Shown here one piece after another: positions 53,160 through 61,670 of a stretch of DNA of 64,000 bases. The notes below the pieces were generated by a model that worked only from the letters and a program-made list of their open reading frames with translations, made no database searches and was not told the DNA's origin. The DNA lies in NCBI GenBank assembly GCA_963727575.1, contig CAVSIA010000024.1, forward strand, positions 117,238-181,237. Direction: 5' to 3'. The stretch comes from JAHQVI01 sp963727575 (lineage in GTDB: Bacteria > Pseudomonadota > Alphaproteobacteria > Rhizobiales > Rhodomicrobiaceae). The translations under genes and the position numbers were made by a program. Every line of letters starts with the position of its first letter. Position 1 is the stretch's first letter.

Positions 53160-53285
53160 TCAATCGCAGGCCACACATGGGAACCGAGTCGCCGCGTCAT
53201 TGGGGAAAATACCAACAACTTCGGTTCTACGCTTGATCCCGCCGTTGAGGCGCTCGAGCCGGTTTGTGGGTACTCGCCGCCCCGG
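53160..53285 (-). pseudogene. IS256-family transposase remnant
   Basis: About 40 residues of the C-terminal region, VPTNRLERLNGGIKRRTEVV then GIFPNDAATRF, match the N-x-x-E-R-L-N-x-x-I-K-R-R-T motif of IS256 transposases. No other part of the element is present and the frame stops at 53160. It lies between the GT2 and peroxiredoxin genes. Confidence 0.75.
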
Positions 53286-53534
53286 TCGGGCTAATAGAAG
53301 ATCACAGTAACCGGCGGTGTCTGATCGGCGAAGGGGCGATAGGTGCGGACTTTTTCAACCCACTCGGCCAATTCCGGTCACAAAATAGAAATACCGACAA
53401 TGGTGAAACCCCGTAGCGATGGGCTGCCGCCGGTTTGCGGGAAGAGATGCAGAGCCTCGAATTCCGCCGGCCGCGCGACGGGGCTACGTATGCGAGGCAC
53501 GAATGGCGCAGCGGCCTGCACTCTGGAGCTATCA

Positions 53535-54089
53535 ATGACACTCTTCGCTCGCATTCTTCTGAGCTGTTTCCTTGTAGGCCTGACGCCATCCCTCGCATGG
53601 GCCGAGCTGACGGTTGGCACGAACGCGCCGGCATTCTCCACGAAAGCGGCGCAGGGCGGGAGCGAGATAGCCTTCAAGCTGTCTGAGGCCCTCAAGAAGG
53701 GGCCGGTCGTCGTCTACTTCTACCCAAAAAGCTTCACATCGGTATGCACGGAAGAAGCTCACCTCTTTGCCGAGGCCATGCCGGAGTTCGAAACACTCGG
53801 CTCCTCGGTCATCGGCATCTCTGCCGATACAATCGAGACGCAGCGTGAGTTCTCAAGGGAAGCATGTCGCGACAAATTCCCGGTTGCCGCCGATCCCCAA
53901 GGGAAAATTGTAAAGGCCTACGACGTGCTGGCCTGGAAAGATGGCGACAGCCTGTTTGCCAGCCGAACATCCTACGTGATTACACCAGACGGCAAGATCG
54001 CATCGGTCCTGACGGCAGGCGATGCGGGCAGCCATATCCAATCCGCTCTCGCATCCGTCAAAGCCTGGAAAGCGCGCCAAATCCGATAG
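53535..54089 (+). CDS. exported peroxiredoxin (Bcp/AhpC-TSA family)
   Basis: A 184-residue protein with a signal peptide (LFARILLSCFLVGLTPSLAWA), unusual for this mainly cytosolic family. The thioredoxin fold shows VVYFYPKSFTSVCTEEAHLF, with the peroxidatic Cys in the SVCTEE loop, and a second Cys in REACRDKFPV that could act as resolving Cys in the Bcp style. It should reduce peroxides in the periplasm. ATG 53535 is chosen because it precedes the signal peptide. Confidence 0.88.
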   Translation: MTLFARILLSCFLVGLTPSLAWAELTVGTNAPAFSTKAAQGGSEIAFKLSEALKKGPVVVYFYPKSFTSVCTEEAHLFAEAMPEFETLGSSVIGISADTIETQREFSREACRDKFPVAADPQGKIVKAYDVLAWKDGDSLFASRTSYVITPDGKIASVLTAGDAGSHIQSALASVKAWKARQIR

Positions 54090-54279
54090 GCGAGCAATGC
54101 TGACGGCGAATGCGCGGAGATTCGCCGCCGATCCGGATGAGGTTGCCCCCGCCCTCCGACGCTCGACATCCGGCACGGCTCGGCGAGCACCATGCGCGCA
54201 AGCTGCCCCACGTCATCGAGGCCCCTGATGCCGCAGCCGACGCCGAAACAAACAGATAGAGCGCCTCAGTGGATTCCGG

Positions 54280-55045
54280 TTAAAGGTCCGCAGCTCGAGC
54301 GCGTCGCTCGCCTGCGATGACGCGGAAATCGACCAGCAGAGGGAGGTGATCCGATGCAATTCGGGCCAGGGGCGTGCGGATCGCTTCCGCCTTCAGAACC
54401 TCGATCGATCGGCCGACGAAGACATGGTCGAGCCGCAGGAGGGGCGCGCGGCTCGGAAAGGTTGGCTGCTTGCGAGACGTGCCGGGCCATGTCTGGGCGT
54501 CGCGGAGATGCGCGGCCAGCCGTCGGTAGATGCGCGAACGCGGAACGGTGTTGAAGTCGCCCGCGACGATGACCGGCTCGCGACAGGCTGGATGAGCGAG
54601 CCAATCGGGACCGAGCAGCGTGTCGATTTGCCGAAGCCGGTCCGACCCCGGCAGGCCGAGATGCGTGTTGAAGACCTGGATCTCCGTGCCGCCGACATTC
54701 ACCGATACCCACAGCGCGCCTCGCGGCTCCACGAATGCTGCGCCGTCCCCGGGTCGCCAGAAGATCGGCTTTCACCAGCGTGCATGGGCGGGCTGTCAGG
54801 ATGGCATCGCCGTAGAACGCCTCATTTTCCCGAATCGCCGGGTAAAAATGGCGTTGCATGCACAGCGCATCCGCAATGACCTGCGCCTGGTCCACGCCGC
54901 CCGTGCGAGCGCGGTTCACATCGAGCTCCTGGAGCGCGACGACATCCGGCTCGCAGGAGGCGATGACGTCCGCAATACGCTCGGGGGAAAGCTGACCATC
55001 GATACCGAGGCAGTTGCGAACGTTATACGTCAGGATCCGCGGCAT
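54280..55045 (-). pseudogene. endonuclease/exonuclease/phosphatase-family protein with one frame lesion
   Basis: Two frames together make one EEP enzyme of about 254 residues. The first, from ATG 55045, has ILTYNVRNCLGIDGQLSPER, PDVVALQELDV (metal-binding Glu) and the substrate loop up to LLATR near 54745. The second holds GALWVSVNVGGTEIQVFNTH, PVIVAGDFNTVPRS and LDHVFVG, ending SDHLPLLVDFRV with the catalytic His. One extra G in a run of four at about 54741-54748 separates them. Members hydrolyse phosphodiester or phosphomonoester bonds. The catalytic set is complete after repair. Confidence 0.75.
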
Positions 55046-55480
55046 CTATTCCCTCAAGTTGCATGGCCGTCCTTCGCCGGCAGGATAACGCACACCTTGA
55101 GCAGAAGGATGACCGCCATGGACGCCATCGGCTTCTGCGCGAAGGTCGCTTCACACTGTGAGGCCGCCGTTCGGCCACACCCTGGGAAACAGCCGCAACC
55201 GTCTCCCAAATGTCATGTTTGACCCACTCGGTGGAATGGCGCGCACGTGAATCCTTGGGAGAACTGCCCGCCGCTATTGCCTGATTATGACGTGCGGCTT
55301 GTCATTGGCGATAAGGCGAAGTAGGGTGCCTCTTCGACTTTGGCCAGACGATTGGGGCCGTTTCACCTAAGCAGTGCTGGGTGCACGATCTACTTCTCTA
55401 CCAAAACTCGGCTTAGCGAGCAGCGGCAGCCTTATAGGCGCCTGTAGCTCATGTGCATTCACATTGCGAAAGACAAAGAC
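55046..55480. other. 435-base intergenic region upstream of the cold-shock gene
   Basis: No supported gene. A short stretch near 55240-55325 reads GAHVNPWENCPPLLPDYDVR in one frame and may be a decayed gene fragment. The last 100 bases, before ATG 55481, are A/T-richer and probably contain the long 5' untranslated region typical of cold-shock genes. Confidence 0.35.
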
Positions 55481-55690
55481 ATGACCAGTGGCACCGTAAA
55501 ATTCTACAATGATCAGAAGGGTTTCGGCTTCATCGCGCCGGACGATGGCGGCAATGACGTGTTCGTCCACGCGACGGCACTGGAGCGCGCCGGAATCCGC
55601 CACCTCGGCGAAGGCCAGAAGGTGGAGTTCGAGACCGAGCGCGATCAGCGCTCCGGCAAGATGGCCGTGAGCACGCTGCAGATCGCTTAA
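55481..55690 (+). CDS. cold-shock domain protein (CspA family)
   Basis: A 69-residue OB-fold protein: SGTVKFYNDQKGFGFIAPDD with RNP1-like KGFGFI, then DVFVHATALERAG with RNP2-like VFVHA, and GQKVEFETERDQRSGKMAVS. It binds single-stranded nucleic acid and acts as an RNA chaperone. ATG 55481 is the family start; the upstream in-frame codon at 55451 is not. A strong terminator follows. Confidence 0.95.
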   Translation: MTSGTVKFYNDQKGFGFIAPDDGGNDVFVHATALERAGIRHLGEGQKVEFETERDQRSGKMAVSTLQIA

Positions 55691-55720
55691 CCGCGTCGCG
55701 CGAGACCGTGCAAATTGAGA

Positions 55721-55750
55721 GCCGGGCCCCTCGCGGGCCCGGCTTTTTTT
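55721..55750 (+). terminator. intrinsic terminator after the cold-shock gene
   Basis: GCCGGGCCC and GGGCCCGGC form a GC-rich stem around a short tcgc-type loop, followed by seven T's. Confidence 0.92.
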
Positions 55751-55847
55751 GTTGCTGCCAATGGCGCGCCAAGCTTGTTAAGCGCGGTTCGGTGGGCGGG
55801 CCCGATGCCAGGCCCGGCTCGTTCGTCGATCACGGAGAAAATCTACG

Positions 55848-56309
55848 ATGCCCAAGATCGACATCGCCGTCGTGCCGGAGCGAAAAGGCTCCGGCTATCC
55901 GCCGCCATTCGACGCGCCCTGTGCCGAGCGCATACGGCAGCGGCTCGGCGACGCCGGCGGGCTCACGGATTTCGGCGTCAATCTCATGCACCTGCCGCCG
56001 GGCAATTGGTCGAGCCAGCGGCACTGGCATTCGCACGAAGACGAATTCGTCTATGTGCTCGAGGGCGAGGTGACGTTGATCGAAGACGGCGGCCAGGCGG
56101 TGCTGCGCGCCGGCGATTGCGCGGCGTTTGCGAAAGGCTCCGGCAACGGCCATCACCTGATCAACAAATCGGGCGCCATGGCGGTTTATCTCGAAGTCGG
56201 CTCGCGCCAGCCCGCCGACCTTACGACCTGCTCCGACATCGACATGATGAGCTCCAATGCCGATGGCCGGTTCGTACACAAGGATGGCGCGCCCTATTCC
56301 GAGCGCTAG
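55848..56309 (+). CDS. cupin-domain protein
   Basis: A 153-residue protein with one cupin barrel. The first motif is HWHSHEDEFVYVLEGEV, with two His and a Glu for metal binding, and the second is LRAGDCAAFAKGSGNGHHLIN, with the last His. It begins MPKIDIAVVPERKGSGYPPPF, a family hallmark of uncharacterised cupins. It may bind a small ligand or act as an isomerase or dioxygenase; no activity is assigned. The Csp terminator separates it from the cold-shock gene. Confidence 0.85.
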   Translation: MPKIDIAVVPERKGSGYPPPFDAPCAERIRQRLGDAGGLTDFGVNLMHLPPGNWSSQRHWHSHEDEFVYVLEGEVTLIEDGGQAVLRAGDCAAFAKGSGNGHHLINKSGAMAVYLEVGSRQPADLTTCSDIDMMSSNADGRFVHKDGAPYSER

Positions 56310-56360
56310 CCCGCTCGCTCTGCCCCAGGGGCGGAAATCGGCCATGGCAGGTTCGTTAGC

Positions 56361-56461
56361 TAGAGCACGATCGGGAAAAGTGGACACCGGTTTTCCCGAA
56401 AAATCGCGCGAAAACAAAAGATTATGGCATGAGCAATTCAACACGAAGCGATCATGCTCTA
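56361..56461. repeat. RIME-like element, copy A2
   Basis: A 101-base unit bounded by TAGAGCACGATC and GATCATGCTCTA as imperfect inverted ends, with AAAAGTGGACACCGGTTTT and CGAAAACAAAAGATTATGG inside. It shares plan and central motifs with A1 at 43212. It lies between the cupin and LysR genes, which converge. Confidence 0.7.
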
Positions 56462-56499
56462 AAAGCTGCGGGAGTAAAAAACCGATCGTACGGGCCTGA

Positions 56500-57384
56500 T
56501 CAGACGCAACCCTGCCGTTGCAGCCATTCGCAGAATGCGGTCATCCGGACATCGCTTCGCATATCGCTCCGCATATAGGCGCAATAGCTGCGTGCCGGGA
56601 TCGCCAGATGCGGGAACGGCGCGACGAGCCGGCCCGCGGCCAGGTCGGCGCCGATGAGCGCGCTCGGCCCCATGGCGACGCCGAGCCCGCCCACTGCCGC
56701 TTCCAGCGCCAGATAGAAATGGTCCAAGACCAGATTGGCGGCTGCGTCCAGGCCCGGCACACCCGCCATGGCCAGCCACTCGTCCCAAAGCCGCGCCATG
56801 TTCGAGCTGTGCAGCAGCGTGTGCATCCGCAGGTCGCCGGGCGTCGCAAGCGGCAGCGTCTCCAAAAGGGCGGGATTGCAGACCGGCTGGCGCGTCTCGG
56901 TCAGGAAAACATGTGTCACATAGCCATGGATCGTATCTGGACCGCCGCGAATGATGATTTCGGCGGCTTCCCCGGCACGGTCGACGGCATCGTTGGAGGT
57001 GGTGACCTCGACATCGATCTCGGGATGGCTCCGCCTGAAATCGGCAAGACGCGGCAGCAGCCATCGCACGGTGAATGTCGACAAGGCATTGACGCGCAGC
57101 AATTTGCGCCGGCGGCGATTGCGTGCATCGTCGGTCGCACGGGCGATACGCTGGAAGGCCGGGGCGATTTCGGCGAGATAGGCCTGGCCCAGCTCGGTCA
57201 GCACGACGCGCCGGTTGTGCCGCAGGAAGAGCGGCGAGCCCAGCCAGTCCTCGAGCAGGCGGATATGGCGGCTGATCGCGCCATGGGTGACGCTCGCCTC
57301 CTCGGCTGCCGCTTTCAGGCTGCCGAGCCGCGCCGCCGCCTCGAAGGCACGCAGCGCATTGAGCGGTGGCATTCCACGCGGCAT
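56500..57384 (-). CDS. LysR family transcriptional regulator (GcvA-like)
   Basis: A 294-residue regulator. The winged helix at the N-terminus is PPLNALRAFEAAARLGSLKAAAEEASVTHGAISRHIRLLEDWLG, followed by the linker helix and two-lobed effector domain. GVAMGPSALIGADLAAGRLVAPF near the end is typical of the GcvA subgroup. It is divergent from the MFS gene with about 97 bases between starts, the classic arrangement for a regulator and its target. The inducer is unknown. Confidence 0.92.
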   Translation of the reverse strand: MPRGMPPLNALRAFEAAARLGSLKAAAEEASVTHGAISRHIRLLEDWLGSPLFLRHNRRVVLTELGQAYLAEIAPAFQRIARATDDARNRRRRKLLRVNALSTFTVRWLLPRLADFRRSHPEIDVEVTTSNDAVDRAGEAAEIIIRGGPDTIHGYVTHVFLTETRQPVCNPALLETLPLATPGDLRMHTLLHSSNMARLWDEWLAMAGVPGLDAAANLVLDHFYLALEAAVGGLGVAMGPSALIGADLAAGRLVAPFPHLAIPARSYCAYMRSDMRSDVRMTAFCEWLQRQGCV

Positions 57385-57481
57385 CTGTCAGTTTTCCGCA
57401 CAAATCATCGCGAATTATAGCCTTGAAGCGGCGTCTCCATGCAAGGAAACTATCATGAGATGATCGGGAGGCAAGGCGGAG

Positions 57482-58678
57482 ATGGCGACAGAGCAGATCG
57501 GGGCGGCGCGGGCCGCAGCGTCGGCGCGCGGAAAAGTGCTGGGCGCAACCTGCGGCATTCACGCCGTTCATGACGGCTACACCGACACGCTCTATCTGCT
57601 GCTGCCGCTCTGGCAGGCGGAATTTTCGCTCTCCTATGGCGCTGTCGGGGTGCTGCGCGCGCTCTATTCCGCCGTGCTCGCCGCGCTGCAAGTGCCGGCG
57701 TCCAACCTCGCCCTGCGCTTTGATCCGGTGCTGGTGCTGGCGGCGGGAACGGCAATCTCAGGTCTGGGCTATATGCTGGCCGGCGCCAGCACGGGGTTGC
57801 TCGTGCTCGGTGCCAGCCTTATGCTCGGCGGGTTCGGCGCCAGCACGCAGCATCCGATCGGCTCCGATCTGGTCGCCTCGGCCTTTCCCGGCCACGCGGC
57901 GCGGCCGGCGCTCGGCACCTACAATTTCGCCGGCGATATCGGCAAGATGGCGTTTCCCGCCGGCGCGGCGCTGGTCCTGACCTTCGCCTCCTGGCGCGAA
58001 ACGGCCGTGCTGATCGGCGCCATCGGCATCGCCTCCGCGTGCGCGCTGCTGCTCGTCCTGCCTCGCAGACGCCCCCGGAAGCACATCGAAACGGTGTGCC
58101 CGGCGACGGAGACGACCTTGCCGCCACTGGCCACGAAGCAGGGATTTGGCACGCTCATCGGTATCGGCATCGCGGATAGCGCCACGCGCATGGGTTTCAT
58201 GACCTTTCTGCCCTTCGTCCTCGCCGCCAAGGACGCGTCGCTGCCGACCACGGGGCTGGCCCTGACGCTGACCTTCGCGGGCGGCGCTTTCGGCAAGCTC
58301 GCCTGCGGACTTTTGGGCGCGCGCCTCGGCGTAACGCGGACCATCGTCGCGACGAAAGCGGCGACGGCGATGCTGATCGCGGCTACGCTGGCCCTGCCGC
58401 TGACCGGCGTCCTCGCCATCCTGCCGCTGCTTGGCATGATGCTGAACGGCACATCGTCGGTCGTCTATGGCAGCGTGCCCGATTTCTGCACGGCGGAGGC
58501 AAGGCCGAAAGCCTTCGGCGTATTCTATACGGCGACGATCGGCGCGGGCGCGCTCGCACCGGTCTTCTTCGGTACGCTTACGGATCGTATCGGCCTGTCG
58601 GCGATGACCCTGTGCATCGCCTGCACCGCGCTCAGCACGCTGCCGCTCGCCCTGATGCTTCCGGCAACGCCGGAATAG
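57482..58678 (+). CDS. MFS transporter (fosmidomycin-resistance-like)
   Basis: A 398-residue transporter with 11-12 predicted helices. The start GIHAVHDGYTDTLYLLLPLWQAEFSLSYGAVG resembles the Fsr subgroup, with a conserved H-D pair in the first helix. Further motifs include GGFGASTQHPIGSDLVA and FCTAEARPKAFGVFYTATIGAGALAPVFFG. It probably exports a drug or metabolite, and its expression may be controlled by the divergent LysR regulator. The start is ATG 57482. Confidence 0.88.
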   Translation: MATEQIGAARAAASARGKVLGATCGIHAVHDGYTDTLYLLLPLWQAEFSLSYGAVGVLRALYSAVLAALQVPASNLALRFDPVLVLAAGTAISGLGYMLAGASTGLLVLGASLMLGGFGASTQHPIGSDLVASAFPGHAARPALGTYNFAGDIGKMAFPAGAALVLTFASWRETAVLIGAIGIASACALLLVLPRRRPRKHIETVCPATETTLPPLATKQGFGTLIGIGIADSATRMGFMTFLPFVLAAKDASLPTTGLALTLTFAGGAFGKLACGLLGARLGVTRTIVATKAATAMLIAATLALPLTGVLAILPLLGMMLNGTSSVVYGSVPDFCTAEARPKAFGVFYTATIGAGALAPVFFGTLTDRIGLSAMTLCIACTALSTLPLALMLPATPE

Positions 58679-58871
58679 GCACCCTTTCGCCTCAACAGGC
58701 AAAATGGGGACGAACGCCATTCCGTTACGCCGGGAACAGCACGCTTATGAACGTCATGTCATGAAAGACGGGCTCGGCGGATATCGTCGAGACGCAACAA
58801 GTCGATCAGGAGAATGGCCATGAAAACGAGCTCGATCGTAAGCAATTCAGCCACCCCACGTTGACGATGGT

Positions 58872-59084
58872 TCACGCGGGTTTCGCGGCGTAGGCCCAGG
58901 GCATCAGTTCGTCGATGCGGGATGCTGGCCAGCGGTTGACGAGCTTGGTGAGCACGTCGGTGGTCCAAGCCAACGGATCGACCTGATTCAGCTTACAGGT
59001 CTCCAGCAACGACGCGATCATCGCCCAGCCAGCCGCGCCGCGATCGTGCCCCGCGAACAGGGCATTTTTTCTTGTGAGGGCCAT
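58872..59084 (-). pseudogene. IS66 transposase TnpC, C-terminal piece
   Basis: About 70 residues: ALTRKNALFAGHDRGAAGWA, IASLLETCKLNQVDPLAW, VLTKLVNRWPASRIDELMPW. This is the usual C-terminus of IS66 transposases. The residues just before ALTRKN should be RSIRPI; that part lies 2.6 kb away at 61671, so the gene was interrupted at that point. Confidence 0.9.
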
Positions 59085-59566
59085 CGCCCGTTCATTCTGC
59101 CCATGTCGGCGATGAGGTTGAGGTTCATTACCGCTGGCATCCCTATTTCGGCCAGAAGGTTTGCGTTCGACGCGTGGACCGACGCGCGGCGGGCTTGTTC
59201 CTTCAGGTTTCGGGCCCGGCTGGTATCGTGGTGGCGATCGCCGGATGGATGGCCGATCCGGTGGCTTGCGCTGGCATGAGCATGGGGCTGCCTCGGGCTG
59301 ATCTCGCGGCACTGATTGATCTGAACAGACTGGTCACGCGAGCTGTCACCCCCGCACACTTCCGCAGCGACGATGGAATCGCTCGGGAGGAAGACTATGA
59401 AGCCACACAACATTCCGGAACCGACCCCAGGTCGGCAGATGACCCTGGTGTTCGAACCCCGCAAGCTCGACGGGTTGAGCGACAAGGAGCGGGCGAAAGC
59501 GGTGTCGACGCTGGCGCAGATCATGATGCAGGCTGCAGGCCTCGCCGTCGAGGAGCTGGGCGATGA
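59078..59566 (+). CDS. DUF5372-like protein of the recombinase element, start unclear
   Basis: The open frame follows TGA 59075-59077. Its credible part begins VGDEVEVHYRWHPYFGQKVC, then RRVDRRAAGLFLQVSGPAGIVV and AIAGWMADPVACAGMSMG, ALIDLNRLVTRA. The H-x-x-H-P-x-F-G segment and basic strand fit DUF5372-type small proteins found next to recombinases. No ATG or GTG precedes the domain; an internal GTG at 59174 would cut it. The last third, which overlaps the next gene, looks non-coding. The function is unknown. Confidence 0.5.
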   Translation, partial: GPSPVHSAHVGDEVEVHYRWHPYFGQKVCVRRVDRRAAGLFLQVSGPAGIVVAIAGWMADPVACAGMSMGLPRADLAALIDLNRLVTRAVTPAHFRSDDGIAREEDYEATQHSGTDPRSADDPGVRTPQARRVERQGAGESGVDAGADHDAGCRPRRRGAGR

Positions 59567-59576
59567 CCAACACTGA
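59397..59576 (+). CDS. small 59-residue protein upstream of the recombinase
   Basis: ATG 59397 is preceded by GGGAGG with a six-base gap. The product starts MKPHNIPEPTPGRQMTLVFE and ends AQIMMQAAGLAVEELGDDQH, with an amphipathic helix at LSDKERAKAVSTLAQIMMQ. It overlaps the recombinase start by 14 bases, so translation is likely coupled. It may be a recombinase cofactor or directionality factor; this is inferred from position only. Confidence 0.65.
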   Translation: MKPHNIPEPTPGRQMTLVFEPRKLDGLSDKERAKAVSTLAQIMMQAAGLAVEELGDDQH

Positions 59577-61635
59577 ACGCCTTCCCGCGACGGTTCTCAC
59601 GCGCAAGGCTGTCGTCTACGTGCGCCAGTCGTCGCAATCCCAGGTCATGACCAATCTCGAGAGCCAGCGGCAGCAATATGATCTTGTCGACGTCGCGCGC
59701 CAGCGCGGCTTCGTCGACATCGAGGTCATCGACGACGATCTCGGCCGGTCGGCGAGCGGAACGGTTGCGCGCCCTGGCTTCGATCGTCTGGTGGCATGGC
59801 TTTGTGCGGGCAAAGTCGGTGCCGTTCTGTGCTTCGATGCCTCAAGGCTGGCGCGCAATGGCCGCGACTGGCACCATCTGCTTGAATTGTGCGGGCTTGT
59901 CGAAGCCTGCGTTATTGATCTCGACGGCGTGTATAATCCCTGTCGGCCCAACGATCGTCTGCTCCTGGGCATGAAGGGCAGCATCAGCGAGTTCGAGCTG
60001 GGCGTGCTTAAGGCGCGGATGCTTGATGCCGCGAGGTCGAAAGCGCGCCGGGGCGAGTTGCGCCTGTCGGTACCGTTCGGCTACGTCTGGCATCGCGAAG
60101 CCGGTCTGGGGTTTGATCCTGATTTGCGCCTGCAGGAAGTGATCCGGGCGATCTTCGCCCGGTTCCGCGACCTTGGCAGTGCTCGTCAGGTTCTGCTGTC
60201 GATGACAGCTGATCAGGTTTACTTCCCACGGCCTTCCGATGAAGGTCGCATGACCAGCTTCGTCTGGACGCCGATCCGCTACCGCAATGTGATCTCGGTT
60301 CTCAAAAATCCCTTTTATGCCGGCGTTTACGTCTACGGAAAGAGCGAGAAGCGGACGTCCATCGTTGACGGGCGAGCGCGGCGCAGCTACGGGCATAGCA
60401 AGCCGGCCGGAACCTGGGAGGTGATGATCAAGGACCATCACGAAGGATACATTGGCTGGGAGGAATACGAGCGAAATCAGCAGCAGTTGGCGCTCAACAA
60501 TTACGGCCGCGCTGACGGCGTGAAATCCGGCCGGGGCGGCAAAGCCTTGCTGTCCGGGATCATGACGTGTCGGCGCTGTGGGCGGCGACTGAGCGTCACC
60601 TATACCGGCAATCCGCAAAGCCGGCCCGTCTATCGTTGCGACAAACCGAACCTGATGATGGGCTTGCCCCGGTGCATGACCTTCGGCGGACCACGGATTG
60701 ATCAGGCTATTGCGCGCGAGTTGCTGCGGGCGGTAGAACCGTTGGCGATCGAGGCCACGTTCGAGGCGGAGCGGATGCACCGGGAACGACAGGAAGATCA
60801 ACGCCAGATCCTCGATCTGGAACTGCAGCAGGCCCGTTACGAGGCCAGCCTCGCCGAGCGGCGCTACGCCGCTTGTGATCCCGACAATCGTCTGATTGCT
60901 GCTCAACTTGAAAAAAACTGGGAGACCGCGCTGCGCCGCGTGCGGGGGCTGGAAGCGCGCCAGCCTGTCGAAAACCCATCGACCATTGAGGTTGATCCCG
61001 GCACCTTCGCCAATCTGGCGGACAATCTGCGGGCGGCCTGGGATGCGCCCGATGTAACGATGCGCGCCCGACAGCGGTTACTTCGAGCGTTGATCGCCGA
61101 TATTGTCGTCGACGTCGATGATGCAGTGCGCGATGTCGTCCTGACGATCCATTGGCGCGGGGGTCAGCACTCAGAGTTGAGGGTACGCAAGCCCCAAACC
61201 GGCGAACATGGCTGCGCAACGGCGAAGGATGCGTTGGCCGTAATGCGAAGCATGGCTGGGCGCTGGTCGGACGAACATATCGCCGCATCGCTCAACCGAA
61301 TGGGACTGCCTACAGGACAGGGGAAAACCTGGACGGCGCACCGTGTCGCGTCTGTCAGGCGCGTACGCGGAATCCACGCCTACCGATCCGCGGAAAAAGA
61401 CGGCGCCTGGCTGACCATGACTGAGGCCGCGACAGCCTTGGGCGTGAACAATCATCGGATACGCCAACTCATCAAGACAGGCGCCTTGCCCGCCGAGCAG
61501 GTTGTTCCCGGCGCGCCCTATCAAATCCGGGCCGACGACCTGACCTCGGCGCCGGTTCAAGCCGCGGCGGCCCGAAAAGGTCGCCCGTGTCGCATCACCG
61601 ATACCAACACGCTTCCAATGTTTACAGACACTTGA
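59563..61635 (+). CDS. large serine recombinase
   Basis: A 690-residue protein. The resolvase domain starts at residue 10 with KAVVYVRQSSQSQV, where the catalytic Ser is likely S23, and has LESQRQQYDLV, DDDLGRSASG and FDASRLARNGRDWH with the conserved Arg. The recombinase domain follows (SVPFGYVW, VISVLKNPFYAGVYVYG), then a zinc ribbon with CRRCGRRLS and YRCDK, and a coiled coil near 430-480. The C-terminus has a MerR-like helix-turn-helix (LTMTEAATALGVNNHRIRQL), an unusual addition. ATG 59563 follows GAGGAG. It should catalyse integration and excision of the element. Confidence 0.9.
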   Translation: MTNTERLPATVLTRKAVVYVRQSSQSQVMTNLESQRQQYDLVDVARQRGFVDIEVIDDDLGRSASGTVARPGFDRLVAWLCAGKVGAVLCFDASRLARNGRDWHHLLELCGLVEACVIDLDGVYNPCRPNDRLLLGMKGSISEFELGVLKARMLDAARSKARRGELRLSVPFGYVWHREAGLGFDPDLRLQEVIRAIFARFRDLGSARQVLLSMTADQVYFPRPSDEGRMTSFVWTPIRYRNVISVLKNPFYAGVYVYGKSEKRTSIVDGRARRSYGHSKPAGTWEVMIKDHHEGYIGWEEYERNQQQLALNNYGRADGVKSGRGGKALLSGIMTCRRCGRRLSVTYTGNPQSRPVYRCDKPNLMMGLPRCMTFGGPRIDQAIARELLRAVEPLAIEATFEAERMHRERQEDQRQILDLELQQARYEASLAERRYAACDPDNRLIAAQLEKNWETALRRVRGLEARQPVENPSTIEVDPGTFANLADNLRAAWDAPDVTMRARQRLLRALIADIVVDVDDAVRDVVLTIHWRGGQHSELRVRKPQTGEHGCATAKDALAVMRSMAGRWSDEHIAASLNRMGLPTGQGKTWTAHRVASVRRVRGIHAYRSAEKDGAWLTMTEAATALGVNNHRIRQLIKTGALPAEQVVPGAPYQIRADDLTSAPVQAAAARKGRPCRITDTNTLPMFTDT

Positions 61636-61670
61636 TGAAGGAGTGTACAATGACTCAGGTCTTGCCAGCC

